This document shows positions 14,355-21,684 of a DNA stretch of 22,895 nucleotides, one piece after another. Position 1 is the first letter of the stretch; every line of letters begins with the position of its first letter. The position numbers and the translations under genes were made by a program. The DNA comes from a virus, in the IMG/VR virus record IMGVR_UViG_3300007523_001329, positions 1 to 22,895 of that record; one strand, written 5' to 3'. A model generated the notes under the pieces. That model was not told the DNA's origin. It searched no databases and saw only the letters and a list, made by a program, of their open reading frames with translations.

Positions 14355-14530
14355 TGAACCCGAAGCCAGATAATGGAAAAGGCGACGAATATAGACGAAT
14401 AAACATTGATAAATATGAAAGCAACTACGACAGAATCTTCTCCGATAAAAAAACCGACAAGCCTCTTCCAACATTTGAACCAAATAACTCAAGTACAGGA
14501 TCCGTTGTATTGGGACAAACTAACGGATGA
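14351..14530 (+). CDS. Small overlapping ORF, unknown function
   Basis: A 59-residue ORF starting ATGATGA across the ClpP stop, in a frame different from the next gene. The peptide has a polar N-terminus and the segment INIDKYESNYDRIFSDKK (18-35), whose NYDRIF element resembles small phage proteins of unknown role. Its last 116 bases overlap the clamp-loader small subunit. The tight stop-start overlap supports translation; the long out-of-frame overlap argues against it. Without this ORF the stretch 14355-14414 would be a rare non-coding gap in this tightly packed region. Confidence 0.5.
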   Translation: MMNPKPDNGKGDEYRRINIDKYESNYDRIFSDKKTDKPLPTFEPNNSSTGSVVLGQTNG

Positions 14531-14900
14531 AGATCGCAAGAGCTGGAGCAACTTTATGGTATTAAGGTTCCTTTCTATGGATTATGACTTCATAGATGTT
14601 GTAAGCGAACTCCAACCGATTGTTCAGACTCTAGAACCGCATCTTTTGTATAAGGTGTTGATTGGTGTTATTCCAAGAGGCCGGCGGTATTTGAAATACG
14701 TGAAAGGAAAAACGGCAGATAAATATGAACCATGGTTAATTCAAAATGTGATGCATCACTTTGAATGTTCAAACGAACAAGCCATAGACTATCTCGATAT
14801 ATTGTATGGTACAGAAAACGGACGTAAGACAATTATGAAGTTATGTGGAATGTACGGGGTGGATGAGAAGCAAATCAAAAAATTGAAATTACAGGTATAG
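14415..14900 (+). CDS. Clamp-loader small subunit, T4 gp62-like
   Basis: Predicted partner of the gp44-like ATPase in the clamp loader. Two segments fit T4 gp62 well: YKVLIGVIPRGRRYLKYVK (gp62 has NYLMAAVPRGKRYGKWAK) and FECSNEQAIDYLDIL (gp62 has YQVNTNDAINYKSIL), in the same order and spacing. Upstream, YWDKLTDEDRKSWSNFMVLR is the type of N-terminal segment seen in divergent gp62 proteins. From the ATG at 14415 the product is 161 residues, against 187 in T4; the frame is open a little further to a TTG at 14406, but the ATG is preferred. No clear Shine-Dalgarno. It is one base from the nuclease gene downstream. Confidence 0.8.
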   Translation: MKATTTESSPIKKPTSLFQHLNQITQVQDPLYWDKLTDEDRKSWSNFMVLRFLSMDYDFIDVVSELQPIVQTLEPHLLYKVLIGVIPRGRRYLKYVKGKTADKYEPWLIQNVMHHFECSNEQAIDYLDILYGTENGRKTIMKLCGMYGVDEKQIKKLKLQV

Positions 14901-14901
14901 G

Positions 14902-15777
14902 ATGGGGCGCTCGAGTTATTCACAGTATTCAATGTGGACTTCATGTCCACAGAAATACAAATTAAGTTACATTGATAAGAAAAGAAAACCAGCAGGAATA
15001 CATGCTCAATTTGGAACTGCAATGCACTCAACAATGCAGCATTATTTAAGCGTATATTATAACGTTACAAAGAAAGCGGCAGATGAAATAAACATTGAAA
15101 AGCTACTACAGCAGAATTTAATGGAAGCGGTAGCTAAGGATTCTGAAAAGTTACCCGATGGTGAATTTGTATGTACTAGAGCAGAAATTGAAGAATTCTA
15201 TTGGCAAGGCGTTGAGATACTTAGGTATTTTGTAAGGGATGCAAATATTAGGAAACTGTTTCAGAAGAAAGGATATGAATTAGTCGGTATTGAAGTTCCT
15301 GTTAATATTAAGATACGGGAGGGTGTAAGTGTAATTGGATTCATCGATGTTATATTGAAGGACGACCTCGGCAATTATATTATTATTGACTTAAAAACAT
15401 CCACCTCTGGCTGGTCTAATTGGCAGAAGAATGATGAAGTAAAGAAGAATCAAATTATTCTATATAAAATGTGGTATTCAGAACAATATAATGTACCGAT
15501 TGATAAGATAAGAGTTGCGTTTCATATTATGAAACGAATTATACCCGCTGAAACAGAAGCCAACCCATGGCCCAATCCTCGTATATCTACGTTTGTTCCT
15601 CCAAGCGGTAAAATCAAACAACGACAGGCTATCGATGATTTTATGTACTTCATCAATGAAGTATTTGATGCAAATGGTAAGCATATAGATAAAGATTATG
15701 TGAAGAAACCTGGTAAGCATTGTTCTTGGTGTGATCATCACATATCAAACGGTGGAGAATGTGATGGAATTTCATAA
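14902..15777 (+). CDS. Cas4/RecB-type PD-(D/E)XK nuclease with cysteine cluster
   Basis: Predicted single-strand or end-processing DNA nuclease. Seen: N-terminal SQYSMWTSCPQKYKLSYID with C15; AMHSTM with H42; GFIDVIL with D149; YIIIDLKTS with D163 and K165 (the DxK core); QIILYKMW with Q184 and Y188 (QxxxY motif); and C-terminal CSWCDHH...C with C274, C277 and C287. One N-terminal plus three C-terminal cysteines is the layout of the 4Fe-4S staple in Cas4 and AddB nucleases. The 291 residues suit a phage Cas4/RecB-like protein, and there is no CRISPR array or other cas gene nearby, so a replication or recombination role together with the recombinase is more likely than adaptation. The start ATGG at 14902 is one base after the previous stop. 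Confidence 0.88.
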   Translation: MGRSSYSQYSMWTSCPQKYKLSYIDKKRKPAGIHAQFGTAMHSTMQHYLSVYYNVTKKAADEINIEKLLQQNLMEAVAKDSEKLPDGEFVCTRAEIEEFYWQGVEILRYFVRDANIRKLFQKKGYELVGIEVPVNIKIREGVSVIGFIDVILKDDLGNYIIIDLKTSTSGWSNWQKNDEVKKNQIILYKMWYSEQYNVPIDKIRVAFHIMKRIIPAETEANPWPNPRISTFVPPSGKIKQRQAIDDFMYFINEVFDANGKHIDKDYVKKPGKHCSWCDHHISNGGECDGIS

Positions 15778-15815
15778 TCTTATATACTTATATATGAATT
15801 AAATGAGATATTGCA

Positions 15816-16019
15816 ATGGAAAAATCCACTGGGAAAACAAAGCTGACAAGTGTAAAATTATTGACTGGGGTTTATAAAAACTTTAAGATGATGGCGCTAC
15901 AGCAAGGAATCACACTACAAGAAGTAGTAAATCGTTCTATTTGGTTATATAATAATAATGCCGAATACAGAGAAAAAATAGATAGAATAACAGATTTAGA
16001 AATAAGTGGTTCATTTTAA
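15816..16019 (+). CDS. Ribbon-helix-helix-like small protein
   Basis: A 67-residue basic protein with the pattern of a ribbon-helix-helix DNA-binding domain: a short strand TKLTSVKLLT (8-17), helix A VYKNFKMMALQQG (19-31), turn with ITLQ, and helix B EVVNRSIWLYNNN (36-48). Such proteins are dimeric and usually repress transcription or assist DNA transactions. It follows a 38-base AT-rich gap and precedes the glycosyltransferase gene by 13 bases, so it could regulate either, but no operator was identified. Its start has no clear ribosome-binding site. Confidence 0.7.
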   Translation: MEKSTGKTKLTSVKLLTGVYKNFKMMALQQGITLQEVVNRSIWLYNNNAEYREKIDRITDLEISGSF

Positions 16020-16032
16020 GAAATAAGGTTAT

Positions 16033-16605
16033 ATGAATAAGAAGAAAAAGATATTGCTCTTGTCAGACGACCTCAGGATGTCGTCGGGCATCGCGACTGT
16101 GAGCAGACAACTAGCAATGGGTACTGTGCATAAGTATGATTGGGTTCAGCTAGGTGCGGCAATCAAGCATCCCGAACACGGAAAAATGATTGATATAAGT
16201 GAAGATGTTAGAAAGAAAACAGGAGTAGAAGATGCTAATATACGAGTATTGGCAAATTCCGGATACGGTAACGCTGATTTGCTCCGGCATTTAATCAACG
16301 TGGAACGACCCGATATCATTTTACATTTTACAGATCCAAGATATTGGATTTGGTTATATGAAATCGCTCATGAAATACGTGAAATGGTTCCATTGACATT
16401 CCTCACAATTTGGGATTCACTACCTTCTCCAACATACAATGCTAACTTTTACGCATCGTGTGATTCATTGTTTTGTATTTCTAAACAGACATATGGAATA
16501 GTGAATCGAGTTCTCCACAATGAATTCGGCAATGAACTCAATATTTTAAGAGAAGGATACATGTCGTTGGAAAAGACATGGGACGATAAAAATTTATGGC
16601 TATAA
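16033..16605 (+). CDS. GT-B glycosyltransferase, N-terminal part
   Basis: First half of what appears to be a GT4-like glycosyltransferase. The 190 residues include the N-terminal Rossmann-type acceptor domain: KILLLSDDLRMSSGIATVSR (6-25) with the Gly-rich turn, DIILHFTDPRYWIWL (94-108) and LTIWDSLPSPTYN (about 122-134). It ends in a TAA at 16603-16605. The next ORF begins at 16609 in the same reading frame and supplies the donor-binding domain, so a single in-frame stop divides the enzyme. The start has AAGG five to six bases upstream, better than most in this window. It may be a separate subunit, a nonsense mutant or a sequencing error. Confidence 0.85.
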   Translation: MNKKKKILLLSDDLRMSSGIATVSRQLAMGTVHKYDWVQLGAAIKHPEHGKMIDISEDVRKKTGVEDANIRVLANSGYGNADLLRHLINVERPDIILHFTDPRYWIWLYEIAHEIREMVPLTFLTIWDSLPSPTYNANFYASCDSLFCISKQTYGIVNRVLHNEFGNELNILREGYMSLEKTWDDKNLWL

Positions 16606-16608
16606 CGA

Positions 16609-17520
16609 ATGCAGAATATTACAAACGATAAAAGAGACACAAGAGTTTATTACTGCCCACACGGCATGAATTTTGATTGGTATTATCCCATAACAAAACC
16701 AGATGAACTGGAAAATCTTAACAAATTCAGAATAGATTTACTAGCAAATGCGGGAAAGGAAAAAACCTTCATTCTATTGTGGATTAATAGAAATGTTAGA
16801 AGAAAACAACCAGGTGATGTTATATGGGCGTATAAAGCATTCTGTGATAGTATTCCAAGAGAAGAAGCCGACAAGTGTTTATTGGTTATGCACACTCAGC
16901 CAATTGATGATAATGGAACTGACCTATATGCAGTTAAAAGCAGAATGTGTCCAGATTATGATGTAGTATTCTCTGCCGGGCAAATGGATGAAACGCATAT
17001 GAACTATCTTCACAACGCTGCGGATGTTACAATTAATATTGCCAACAATGAAGGCTTTGGGTTGACTACGTGTGAATCATTAGCGGCAGGTACTCCAGTC
17101 ATCGTGAACGTAACAGGCGGACTTCAAGACCAATGTGGATTTTCACAAAATGGAAAAGAACTAACCGCTGATGATTATATTGAAATAGGTTCTCTTCATA
17201 ATTGGAGAGAATGGGAAAATAAAGTGGAACATGGCGAATGGGTAATACCCGTTTGGCCCAGAGCACGATCATTGAACGGATCACCTCCAACTCCATATAT
17301 TTCAGATGATAGGGTTGATATCGAAGACGTAGCAGAGGCAATTAAAAAATGGCATTCTCTAACAGCAGATGAGCGAAAGAGAAAAGGATTGCTTGGGCAT
17401 GCTTGGTTAAAAGCCGGAAAGTTAAATCAAGAATATATGTGTGATGTTTTGATGAAGGGGATAGATGAAACTCTTGAAAACTTTAAACCACTACCAAGAT
17501 TCAAATTATATAAGGTATAA
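16609..17520 (+). CDS. GT-B glycosyltransferase, C-terminal donor-binding part
   Basis: Second half of the split glycosyltransferase, 303 residues. It begins with the linker YYCPHGMNFDWYYP (14-27), typical of the position between the two GT-B domains, then FILLWINRNVRRKQP (54-68) and the nucleotide-sugar-binding signature NEGFGLTTCESLAAGTPVIV (147-166), with the E-x7-E-like acidic residues E148 and E156. It would need the upstream half to form a complete active site. The ATG at 16609 is three bases past the stop of the first half and has no Shine-Dalgarno, so termination-reinitiation or readthrough would be required. Combined length without the stop would be 495 residues. The donor sugar and acceptor are unknown. 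Confidence 0.85.
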   Translation: MQNITNDKRDTRVYYCPHGMNFDWYYPITKPDELENLNKFRIDLLANAGKEKTFILLWINRNVRRKQPGDVIWAYKAFCDSIPREEADKCLLVMHTQPIDDNGTDLYAVKSRMCPDYDVVFSAGQMDETHMNYLHNAADVTINIANNEGFGLTTCESLAAGTPVIVNVTGGLQDQCGFSQNGKELTADDYIEIGSLHNWREWENKVEHGEWVIPVWPRARSLNGSPPTPYISDDRVDIEDVAEAIKKWHSLTADERKRKGLLGHAWLKAGKLNQEYMCDVLMKGIDETLENFKPLPRFKLYKV

Positions 17521-17523
17521 GGT

Positions 17524-17817
17524 ATGAGAACATTTGATGATTTTATAGAAGAATGGAAACCATTCCATAATGACATATGTATTTTTTATGATTTGTTTTT
17601 GGCTAGGTTAATTGGAGTACGTGAAACGGGTGAAGATTGGTATTACATATACAAAATGCTAGACGGTAAAGTAGAACGAGGCACGGCAGTTGGTTGGTGC
17701 GTTTCATTGAAAGCCACATATCCAATAAAAAGATATGAACATATGGAGCATATATTCCACATGAACCAATCCAAACGCGAAGATGCATTCAAAATAGAAA
17801 AATATGAAAGTAATTAA
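17524..17817 (+). CDS. Hypothetical protein, 97 residues
   Basis: Not recognised. The sequence has an acidic and aromatic N-terminus (DDFIEEWKPFHNDICIFYD) and an aromatic beta-like middle (GEDWYYIYKMLDGK), with no clear signal peptide or membrane segment. It begins three bases after the glycosyltransferase stop and overlaps the NDT-like gene by 14 bases, so it is co-translated with its neighbours. Confidence 0.65.
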   Translation: MRTFDDFIEEWKPFHNDICIFYDLFLARLIGVRETGEDWYYIYKMLDGKVERGTAVGWCVSLKATYPIKRYEHMEHIFHMNQSKREDAFKIEKYESN

Positions 17818-18271
17818 AGCAGCAAACCCATTTGCAACTGAATTAGCAGAAAACTTTTCTGTTTTCTTGGCCGGTTCAATCGAGATGGGCGAAGCTGAAA
17901 ATTGGCAAAAACAAGTAGAGCGCTTACTTGAAAATGAAAAGGGATTGATTTTAAATCCTAGACGCGATGATTGGGATTCATCTTGGGAACAAGTTGAAGG
18001 TGATAATGAATTTACTCGGCAAGTAGTATGGGAATTATGGGCACAAGATAAATGTGATATGATTATTATGTACTTCGACCCGAATACAAAAGCACCTATC
18101 ACACTATTGGAACTTGGACTTGCCGCGGGTTTGTATCCTAAGAAATTAGTTGTATGTTGCCCGGATGGATTTTATAGAAAGGGAAATGTAGATGTTACTT
18201 GCAAGTGGAAAGATGTTAAGCAAGTAAATTCTATCGAAGCACTTGTAGAAGAAGTAAAAAATAGACTATGA
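17804..18271 (+). CDS. Nucleoside 2-deoxyribosyltransferase-like protein
   Basis: A 155-residue protein of the NDT-like family. Seen: FSVFLAGSIEMGEAENWQ (18-35), the Rossmann opening with the AGSIxMG element; LILNPRRDDWDSSWEQ (48-63); FTRQVVWELWAQDKCDMIIM (69-88), in which the E-L/D region is typical; PITLLELGLAAG (98-109), with the LLELGL segment carrying the catalytic-type Glu; and VVCCPDGFYRKGNVDVTC (about 116-133). Known enzymes of the fold transfer deoxyribose between bases or cleave the N-glycosidic bond; relatives in phages are mostly uncharacterised. Next to glycosyltransferases it could shape nucleotide pools or nucleotide-sugar chemistry. The stop overlaps the next start (ATGA). Confidence 0.82.
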   Translation: MKVIKAANPFATELAENFSVFLAGSIEMGEAENWQKQVERLLENEKGLILNPRRDDWDSSWEQVEGDNEFTRQVVWELWAQDKCDMIIMYFDPNTKAPITLLELGLAAGLYPKKLVVCCPDGFYRKGNVDVTCKWKDVKQVNSIEALVEEVKNRL

Positions 18272-18528
18272 TGAAAATAGACGAACTAAAAATATACCAT
18301 AACACGTACGTATACGGTGCGGGAGAGTATGAAACTCTGATTGCATATTTGGGAAAAGATAAAGGAAATGACTATTTTCCATATCTGTTACAAAATCAGT
18401 CTGATCGGCGGATTGTGTTATTGAGAGAATATTCTAATCAATACAAAGACCCCACACAAGAATGGTTCATTCCAGCATATATGATTTTAGAATTAGCAGA
18501 TAAAATTAGAGAACAAACAAATGAATAA
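18268..18528 (+). CDS. Hypothetical protein, 86 residues
   Basis: Not recognised. The protein is rich in Tyr and Asp, without membrane segments. The start is ATGATG across the previous stop (ATG at 18268 or 18271), and its last eight bases overlap the following glycosyltransferase (ATGAATAA), so it belongs to the same translational unit. Confidence 0.65.
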   Translation: MMKIDELKIYHNTYVYGAGEYETLIAYLGKDKGNDYFPYLLQNQSDRRIVLLREYSNQYKDPTQEWFIPAYMILELADKIREQTNE

Positions 18529-19807
18529 ACCATTATTAGTAATAAGTGCTCCGGTAGCGACGCGATCGGGATACGGAGATCATTCACGTGATTTGGTATT
18601 ATCTCTAATTAAAATGGATAGATATGATGTTAAAATCATATCAACAAAATGGGGAGCAACACCCATGAACGTTTTAGATCCTAACGACGCAAATCATAGG
18701 TTGATATTAGAACGTGTGTTGATGCAACCAATACAACAACAACCTGATATATGGATTCAAGTCACCGTCCCAAATGAGTTCCAAAAAATCGGTAAATACT
18801 CGATTGGCATTACCGCAGGAATAGAAACCACCGTGATGCCGATAGACTGGGTAAACGGATGCAACAATATGGACTTGATCATCGTACCATCTGAACATTC
18901 AAAAGCGGTAATGCTATCAACTCAATACCAGGAAGTCAACAAACAAACAGAACAAATTGTCGGTATGCATAAAGTAACCACTCGAGTTGAAGTATTATTT
19001 GAAGGATCCGATTTGAACGTTTACAATGATGTATTTACATCAAATATTGAATTGGATGCTCAATTAGATGCAATCCCAGAAGATTTTAATTTCCTCTTTG
19101 TGGGGCATTGGTTGGATGGTGAAATTGGACATGATAGAAAAGATGTCGGCATGATGATTAAGACATTTTTAACTGTATTCAAAGATAAAAAAGATGCTCC
19201 TGGTTTGATTTTGAAAATAAGTAGGGCAACGTTCTCTATCTTAGACAGAGTAGAACTTGAAAATAGAGTTAAAGCAATTAAACATAGTATGAAAGGCAAA
19301 TTGCCCAATGTATATATTTTACATGGTGACCTTTCACCCGACCAAATGAATTCATTGTATAATCATTCTAAGGTTAAAGCGATGCTATCATTTACAAAAG
19401 GCGAAGGGTACGGTAGACCGCTGCAAGAATTTATGTTTTGTGGTAAACCAATAGTGGCATCAAATTGGTCCGGGCACCTAGACTTCTTGACTGGATACGC
19501 TGAATTGATTGGTGGTAGCCTCACAGACGTACACAAATCAGCAAGGAATAACTTCTTAATTAAAGGTTCAAAGTGGTTCACGCTTGATTACAATCAGGCC
19601 GCGCAAACAATGGATGTGGTGCACAGTGATTATACTAACATTAGTAAGAAAACAAAACAAGCTGCAAAGCAGAAACGTTCAAAGTTTTCATTGGAAGCTA
19701 TGGATTCGGCATTTGACGTGTTAATGAAAAATACCGTTAACGCAACTACACATAAAGAACTAGTGCTCCCTGCATTAAAATTACCAAAATTAAAAATGGC
19801 AAAATAA
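18521..19807 (+). CDS. GT-B glycosyltransferase (GT4-like)
   Basis: Predicted retaining GT-B glycosyltransferase of 428 residues. Seen: LVISAPVATRSGYGDHSR (6-23), the Gly-rich acceptor-domain opening; DLIIVPSEHSKAVM (118-131), where GT4 enzymes carry the same VPSEH/S-type segment; LFVGHWLDG near 192-200 at the start of the donor domain; and KGEGYGRPLQEFMFCGKPIV (293-312) with E295 and E303 forming the E-x7-E signature. The C-terminus is Lys-rich. It is probably cytoplasmic. It differs from the split enzyme upstream in sequence but shares the fold; together with the GT-A enzyme at 21040 it makes three glycosyltransferases in 6 kb, suggesting modification of DNA, capsid or host glycans. Confidence 0.9.
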   Translation: MNKPLLVISAPVATRSGYGDHSRDLVLSLIKMDRYDVKIISTKWGATPMNVLDPNDANHRLILERVLMQPIQQQPDIWIQVTVPNEFQKIGKYSIGITAGIETTVMPIDWVNGCNNMDLIIVPSEHSKAVMLSTQYQEVNKQTEQIVGMHKVTTRVEVLFEGSDLNVYNDVFTSNIELDAQLDAIPEDFNFLFVGHWLDGEIGHDRKDVGMMIKTFLTVFKDKKDAPGLILKISRATFSILDRVELENRVKAIKHSMKGKLPNVYILHGDLSPDQMNSLYNHSKVKAMLSFTKGEGYGRPLQEFMFCGKPIVASNWSGHLDFLTGYAELIGGSLTDVHKSARNNFLIKGSKWFTLDYNQAAQTMDVVHSDYTNISKKTKQAAKQKRSKFSLEAMDSAFDVLMKNTVNATTHKELVLPALKLPKLKMAK

Positions 19808-19822
19808 AATGACAAAATTAAA
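19803..19822 (+). repeat. 20-bp direct repeat, copy 1
   Basis: AATAAAATGACAAAATTAAA, spanning the stop of the glycosyltransferase and the first codons of the next small gene. An identical copy lies at 19966-19985. Confidence 0.8.
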
Positions 19823-19970
19823 CAAAAAAGATATAACTAGGATTCGTGAATGGGCCCTTAGTTTGGATATATATTATAAACAAGGGGCTGGGTATGGTGG
19901 ATGTAATTGGGGGAGAATGTTTATATTCAATATGTTTGGGGATGTTTTACAATTAGATTTATTTGAATAA
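19809..19970 (+). CDS. Small hypothetical protein, 53 residues
   Basis: A short ORF of 53 residues beginning MTKLNKKDITRIREWAL and ending FGDVLQLDLFE. It has a helical basic N-terminus and a Gly/aromatic-rich middle (GAGYGGCNWGRMF); the function is not recognised. The ATG is one base after the stop of the preceding gene (TAAAATG) and the stop is one base before the next ATG with the same sequence context. The whole gene fits between two identical 20-base repeats, so it looks like a small cassette at a gene junction. Confidence 0.6.
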   Translation: MTKLNKKDITRIREWALSLDIYYKQGAGYGGCNWGRMFIFNMFGDVLQLDLFE

Positions 19971-19985
19971 AATGACAAAATTAAA
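19966..19985 (+). repeat. 20-bp direct repeat, copy 2
   Basis: Identical to 19803-19822. It spans the stop of the 53-residue gene and the start of the 56-residue gene, so both genes begin MTKL. Period of the pair is 163 bases. Confidence 0.8.
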
Positions 19986-20142
19986 ATTTATAAATATGAT
20001 ATACTTCCAATGGTTCTGTGTTAGATTGGCTAAAATAGTCAATACCGAAACCGGAAATGTTGAAGGGTATACATTCATAGGCCCCGTTTTACCTCTAACC
20101 GGTTGGAATTCAAAGTATATATGGATAGGAAAGCGAAAATAA
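19972..20142 (+). CDS. Small hypothetical protein, 56 residues
   Basis: A 56-residue basic protein: N-terminal hydrophobic IYFQWFCVRLAKI (10-22), a polar loop TETGNVEG, and IGPVLPLTGWNSKYIW (36-51). The FQWFxVRLA and LPLTGW elements resemble small uncharacterised phage proteins, which supports its being real. Membrane association is possible but not shown. It is followed by the ASCH gene after one base (TAATATG). Confidence 0.6.
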   Translation: MTKLKFINMIYFQWFCVRLAKIVNTETGNVEGYTFIGPVLPLTGWNSKYIWIGKRK

Positions 20143-20143
20143 T

Positions 20144-20452
20144 ATGCAAGAAATTAAATTAGATCCAAAGTACGCTGACCTTGTTAAATCGGGAAGAAAG
20201 ACTCAAACAATTAGATTCGGCAAACGTGATTATAAATTAGAACCATCTCAATTCAAAGCAGGAAATGAACACATTTCCATATTAATTACCAACGTTGATT
20301 TTGTTCCTGTTAGGAAATTGGATGTGATGGATGCAAAAATGGATGGGTTTGATTCATTGAATGAACTTACGTCGGCACTCAAAAAACACTACCCGCATAT
20401 TACAGAAAATAGTTGGGTGACTGTAATTTCATTTGATTTAAAGAAATACTAA
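20144..20452 (+). CDS. ASCH-domain protein
   Basis: A 102-residue protein that fits the ASCH domain, a PUA-like beta-barrel thought to bind RNA. Seen: LDPKYADLVKSGRKTQTIRF (6-25), in which the G-x-KTQTIR segment is the domain signature; YKLEPSQFKAG (31-41); VDFVPVRKL (51-59); MDGFDSLNELTSALKKHYP (66-84), the usual DGF helix; and VTVISFDL at the end. Some ASCH proteins have nuclease or amidohydrolase activity on modified nucleosides, but nothing here distinguishes that. Coupled to both neighbours by TAATATG junctions. Confidence 0.78.
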   Translation: MQEIKLDPKYADLVKSGRKTQTIRFGKRDYKLEPSQFKAGNEHISILITNVDFVPVRKLDVMDAKMDGFDSLNELTSALKKHYPHITENSWVTVISFDLKKY

Positions 20453-20453
20453 T

Positions 20454-21056
20454 ATGGCTAATTATTATAACTTATATCAAAGGGCAACGATTGAAGAAGT
20501 TGTAAAATATACTGGTAATATATATCCAGGTCAACTTCTATCATTTGGATATGGAGCTAAATCCACAGCTCCTCGGATCGTTCTATCAATTGGAATGTGG
20601 GAAGGAAAGCTACATTGTTTAAAATTGAATGAAGTTAATCCAAATACACTCGGCAAATTATTCAGAGCAGTTGTTTCCAGTGAGCTCATAGATAGGTATG
20701 AAAAATCAATCAAATATGGTATCTATGATGAAGTCCTACGAAAAAATGAATATCAGTTTCCAATTAGTATGCCGGTAGCCGGTAGAGATACGACGGCTGA
20801 ATACTTCTATAGGAATGTGATTAAACCATCCGCTCTGCTCAGAAGCAACAACGTATATCGAACATACACAATAGCAGAAATCAAAAATCTACGAATAGTG
20901 GTTCCTAATTTACAATTACTTGGTTTTCTTGATAAACGTATTAAGCAGATACCAGTAACCGCATTGAAAAAATCAAAATTTCTAAGTGAAGGGGCTGCAT
21001 TAGATAAAGACATTAATAAACCAAGATTTGGAAAACAAGATGAAGAATTCGATTAA
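20454..21056 (+). CDS. Hypothetical phage protein, 200 residues
   Basis: Not recognised. It has an N-terminal YYNLYQRATIEEVVKY, a strand-rich middle with PGQLLSFGYGAK and PRIVLSIGMWEGKLHCLKLNEV (reminiscent of phage proteins with a G-x-NLHYL-type segment, not conclusive), VYRTYTIAEIKNLRIV near 134-149, and a charged tail ending DEEFD. No membrane segment. Its last 17 bases overlap the following glycosyltransferase from the ATG at 21040. Confidence 0.7.
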   Translation: MANYYNLYQRATIEEVVKYTGNIYPGQLLSFGYGAKSTAPRIVLSIGMWEGKLHCLKLNEVNPNTLGKLFRAVVSSELIDRYEKSIKYGIYDEVLRKNEYQFPISMPVAGRDTTAEYFYRNVIKPSALLRSNNVYRTYTIAEIKNLRIVVPNLQLLGFLDKRIKQIPVTALKKSKFLSEGAALDKDINKPRFGKQDEEFD

Positions 21057-21684
21057 ATTATCATATGCCATTCCAGTGTGTAATGAAGCAGACGAATTAA
21101 TACGACTTCTTGATTTGCTAATAGAACATAAACAAGAACAAGATGAAATTATAGTTGTCACTGATGCTGATTCGGCTACACCTGAAGTTTTATCTATTAT
21201 AGAAGATTATGAAATAATCGAAGGCACTGATAATATTAAAGTATTTCGTAATTCTCTGAATGGGAATTTTGCACAGCATAAAAATTATTTGAATAGTAAA
21301 TGTACTGGCGATTGGATCGTGCAACTTGACGCTGATGAATACATTACAGAAACATTATTGGCAAACATACATACGATTCTTGAATCAAATACAGACGTCG
21401 ACGCAATTTGGCTCCCGAGAGTCAACACAGTTGAAGGATTAACACAAATCGATATTACTAAGTGGGGATGGAATGTTAATGGAGAAGGACACGTAAACTG
21501 GCCCGATTTTCAGTGTCGGTTGTACAAGAACAAACCAGAAATAAAATGGAAAAACAAAGTACACGAACAGTTGACTGGCTATGAAGCATCATCAAATTTT
21601 CCATTGATAGAAGCCTTTGCTATTCAACATCCAAAGACAATTGATAGACAACGTAAACAAAACGATTTTTACGAAACATTATGA
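21040..21684 (+). CDS. GT-A glycosyltransferase (GT2-like)
   Basis: Predicted GT2-type glycosyltransferase of 214 residues. Seen: SYAIPVCNEADELIRLLDLL (the family opening, with NEAD); EIIVVTDADSATPEV (36-50); FAQHKNYLNSKCTGDWIVQL (77-96); the DAD motif in QLDADEYIT (95-103), which binds the metal and nucleotide-sugar diphosphate; and WPDFQCRLYKNKPEIKWKNK with KVHEQLTGY near the C-terminus, typical of small bacterial GT2 enzymes of the beta-1,4-glucosyltransferase-like kind. The ATG at 21040 is preferred; an in-frame TTG lies at 21028. The stop overlaps the next start (ATGA). Confidence 0.88.
   Translation: MKNSIKLSYAIPVCNEADELIRLLDLLIEHKQEQDEIIVVTDADSATPEVLSIIEDYEIIEGTDNIKVFRNSLNGNFAQHKNYLNSKCTGDWIVQLDADEYITETLLANIHTILESNTDVDAIWLPRVNTVEGLTQIDITKWGWNVNGEGHVNWPDFQCRLYKNKPEIKWKNKVHEQLTGYEASSNFPLIEAFAIQHPKTIDRQRKQNDFYETL

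Noticed and set aside
14902-15777. Possible CRISPR-associated locus because of the Cas4-like nuclease
   Set aside because: No repeat-spacer array or other cas gene was found in the window; phage Cas4-like nucleases are common outside CRISPR loci.
15778-15815. Possible promoter or terminator in the 38-base AT-rich gap
   Set aside because: It has only TATATA-like runs with no paired elements or hairpin with T-tract.
16603-16605. TAA read as a sense codon throughout the genome
   Set aside because: Many clear genes in the window end in TAA (for example at 9681-9683 and 12500-12502), so general recoding of TAA is excluded; only local readthrough remains possible.
19989-19996. TATAAATA, an exact match to the T4 late-promoter element
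   Set aside because: It lies inside a small coding gene in an AT-rich region, next to no virion gene; a single match of this kind is expected by chance.
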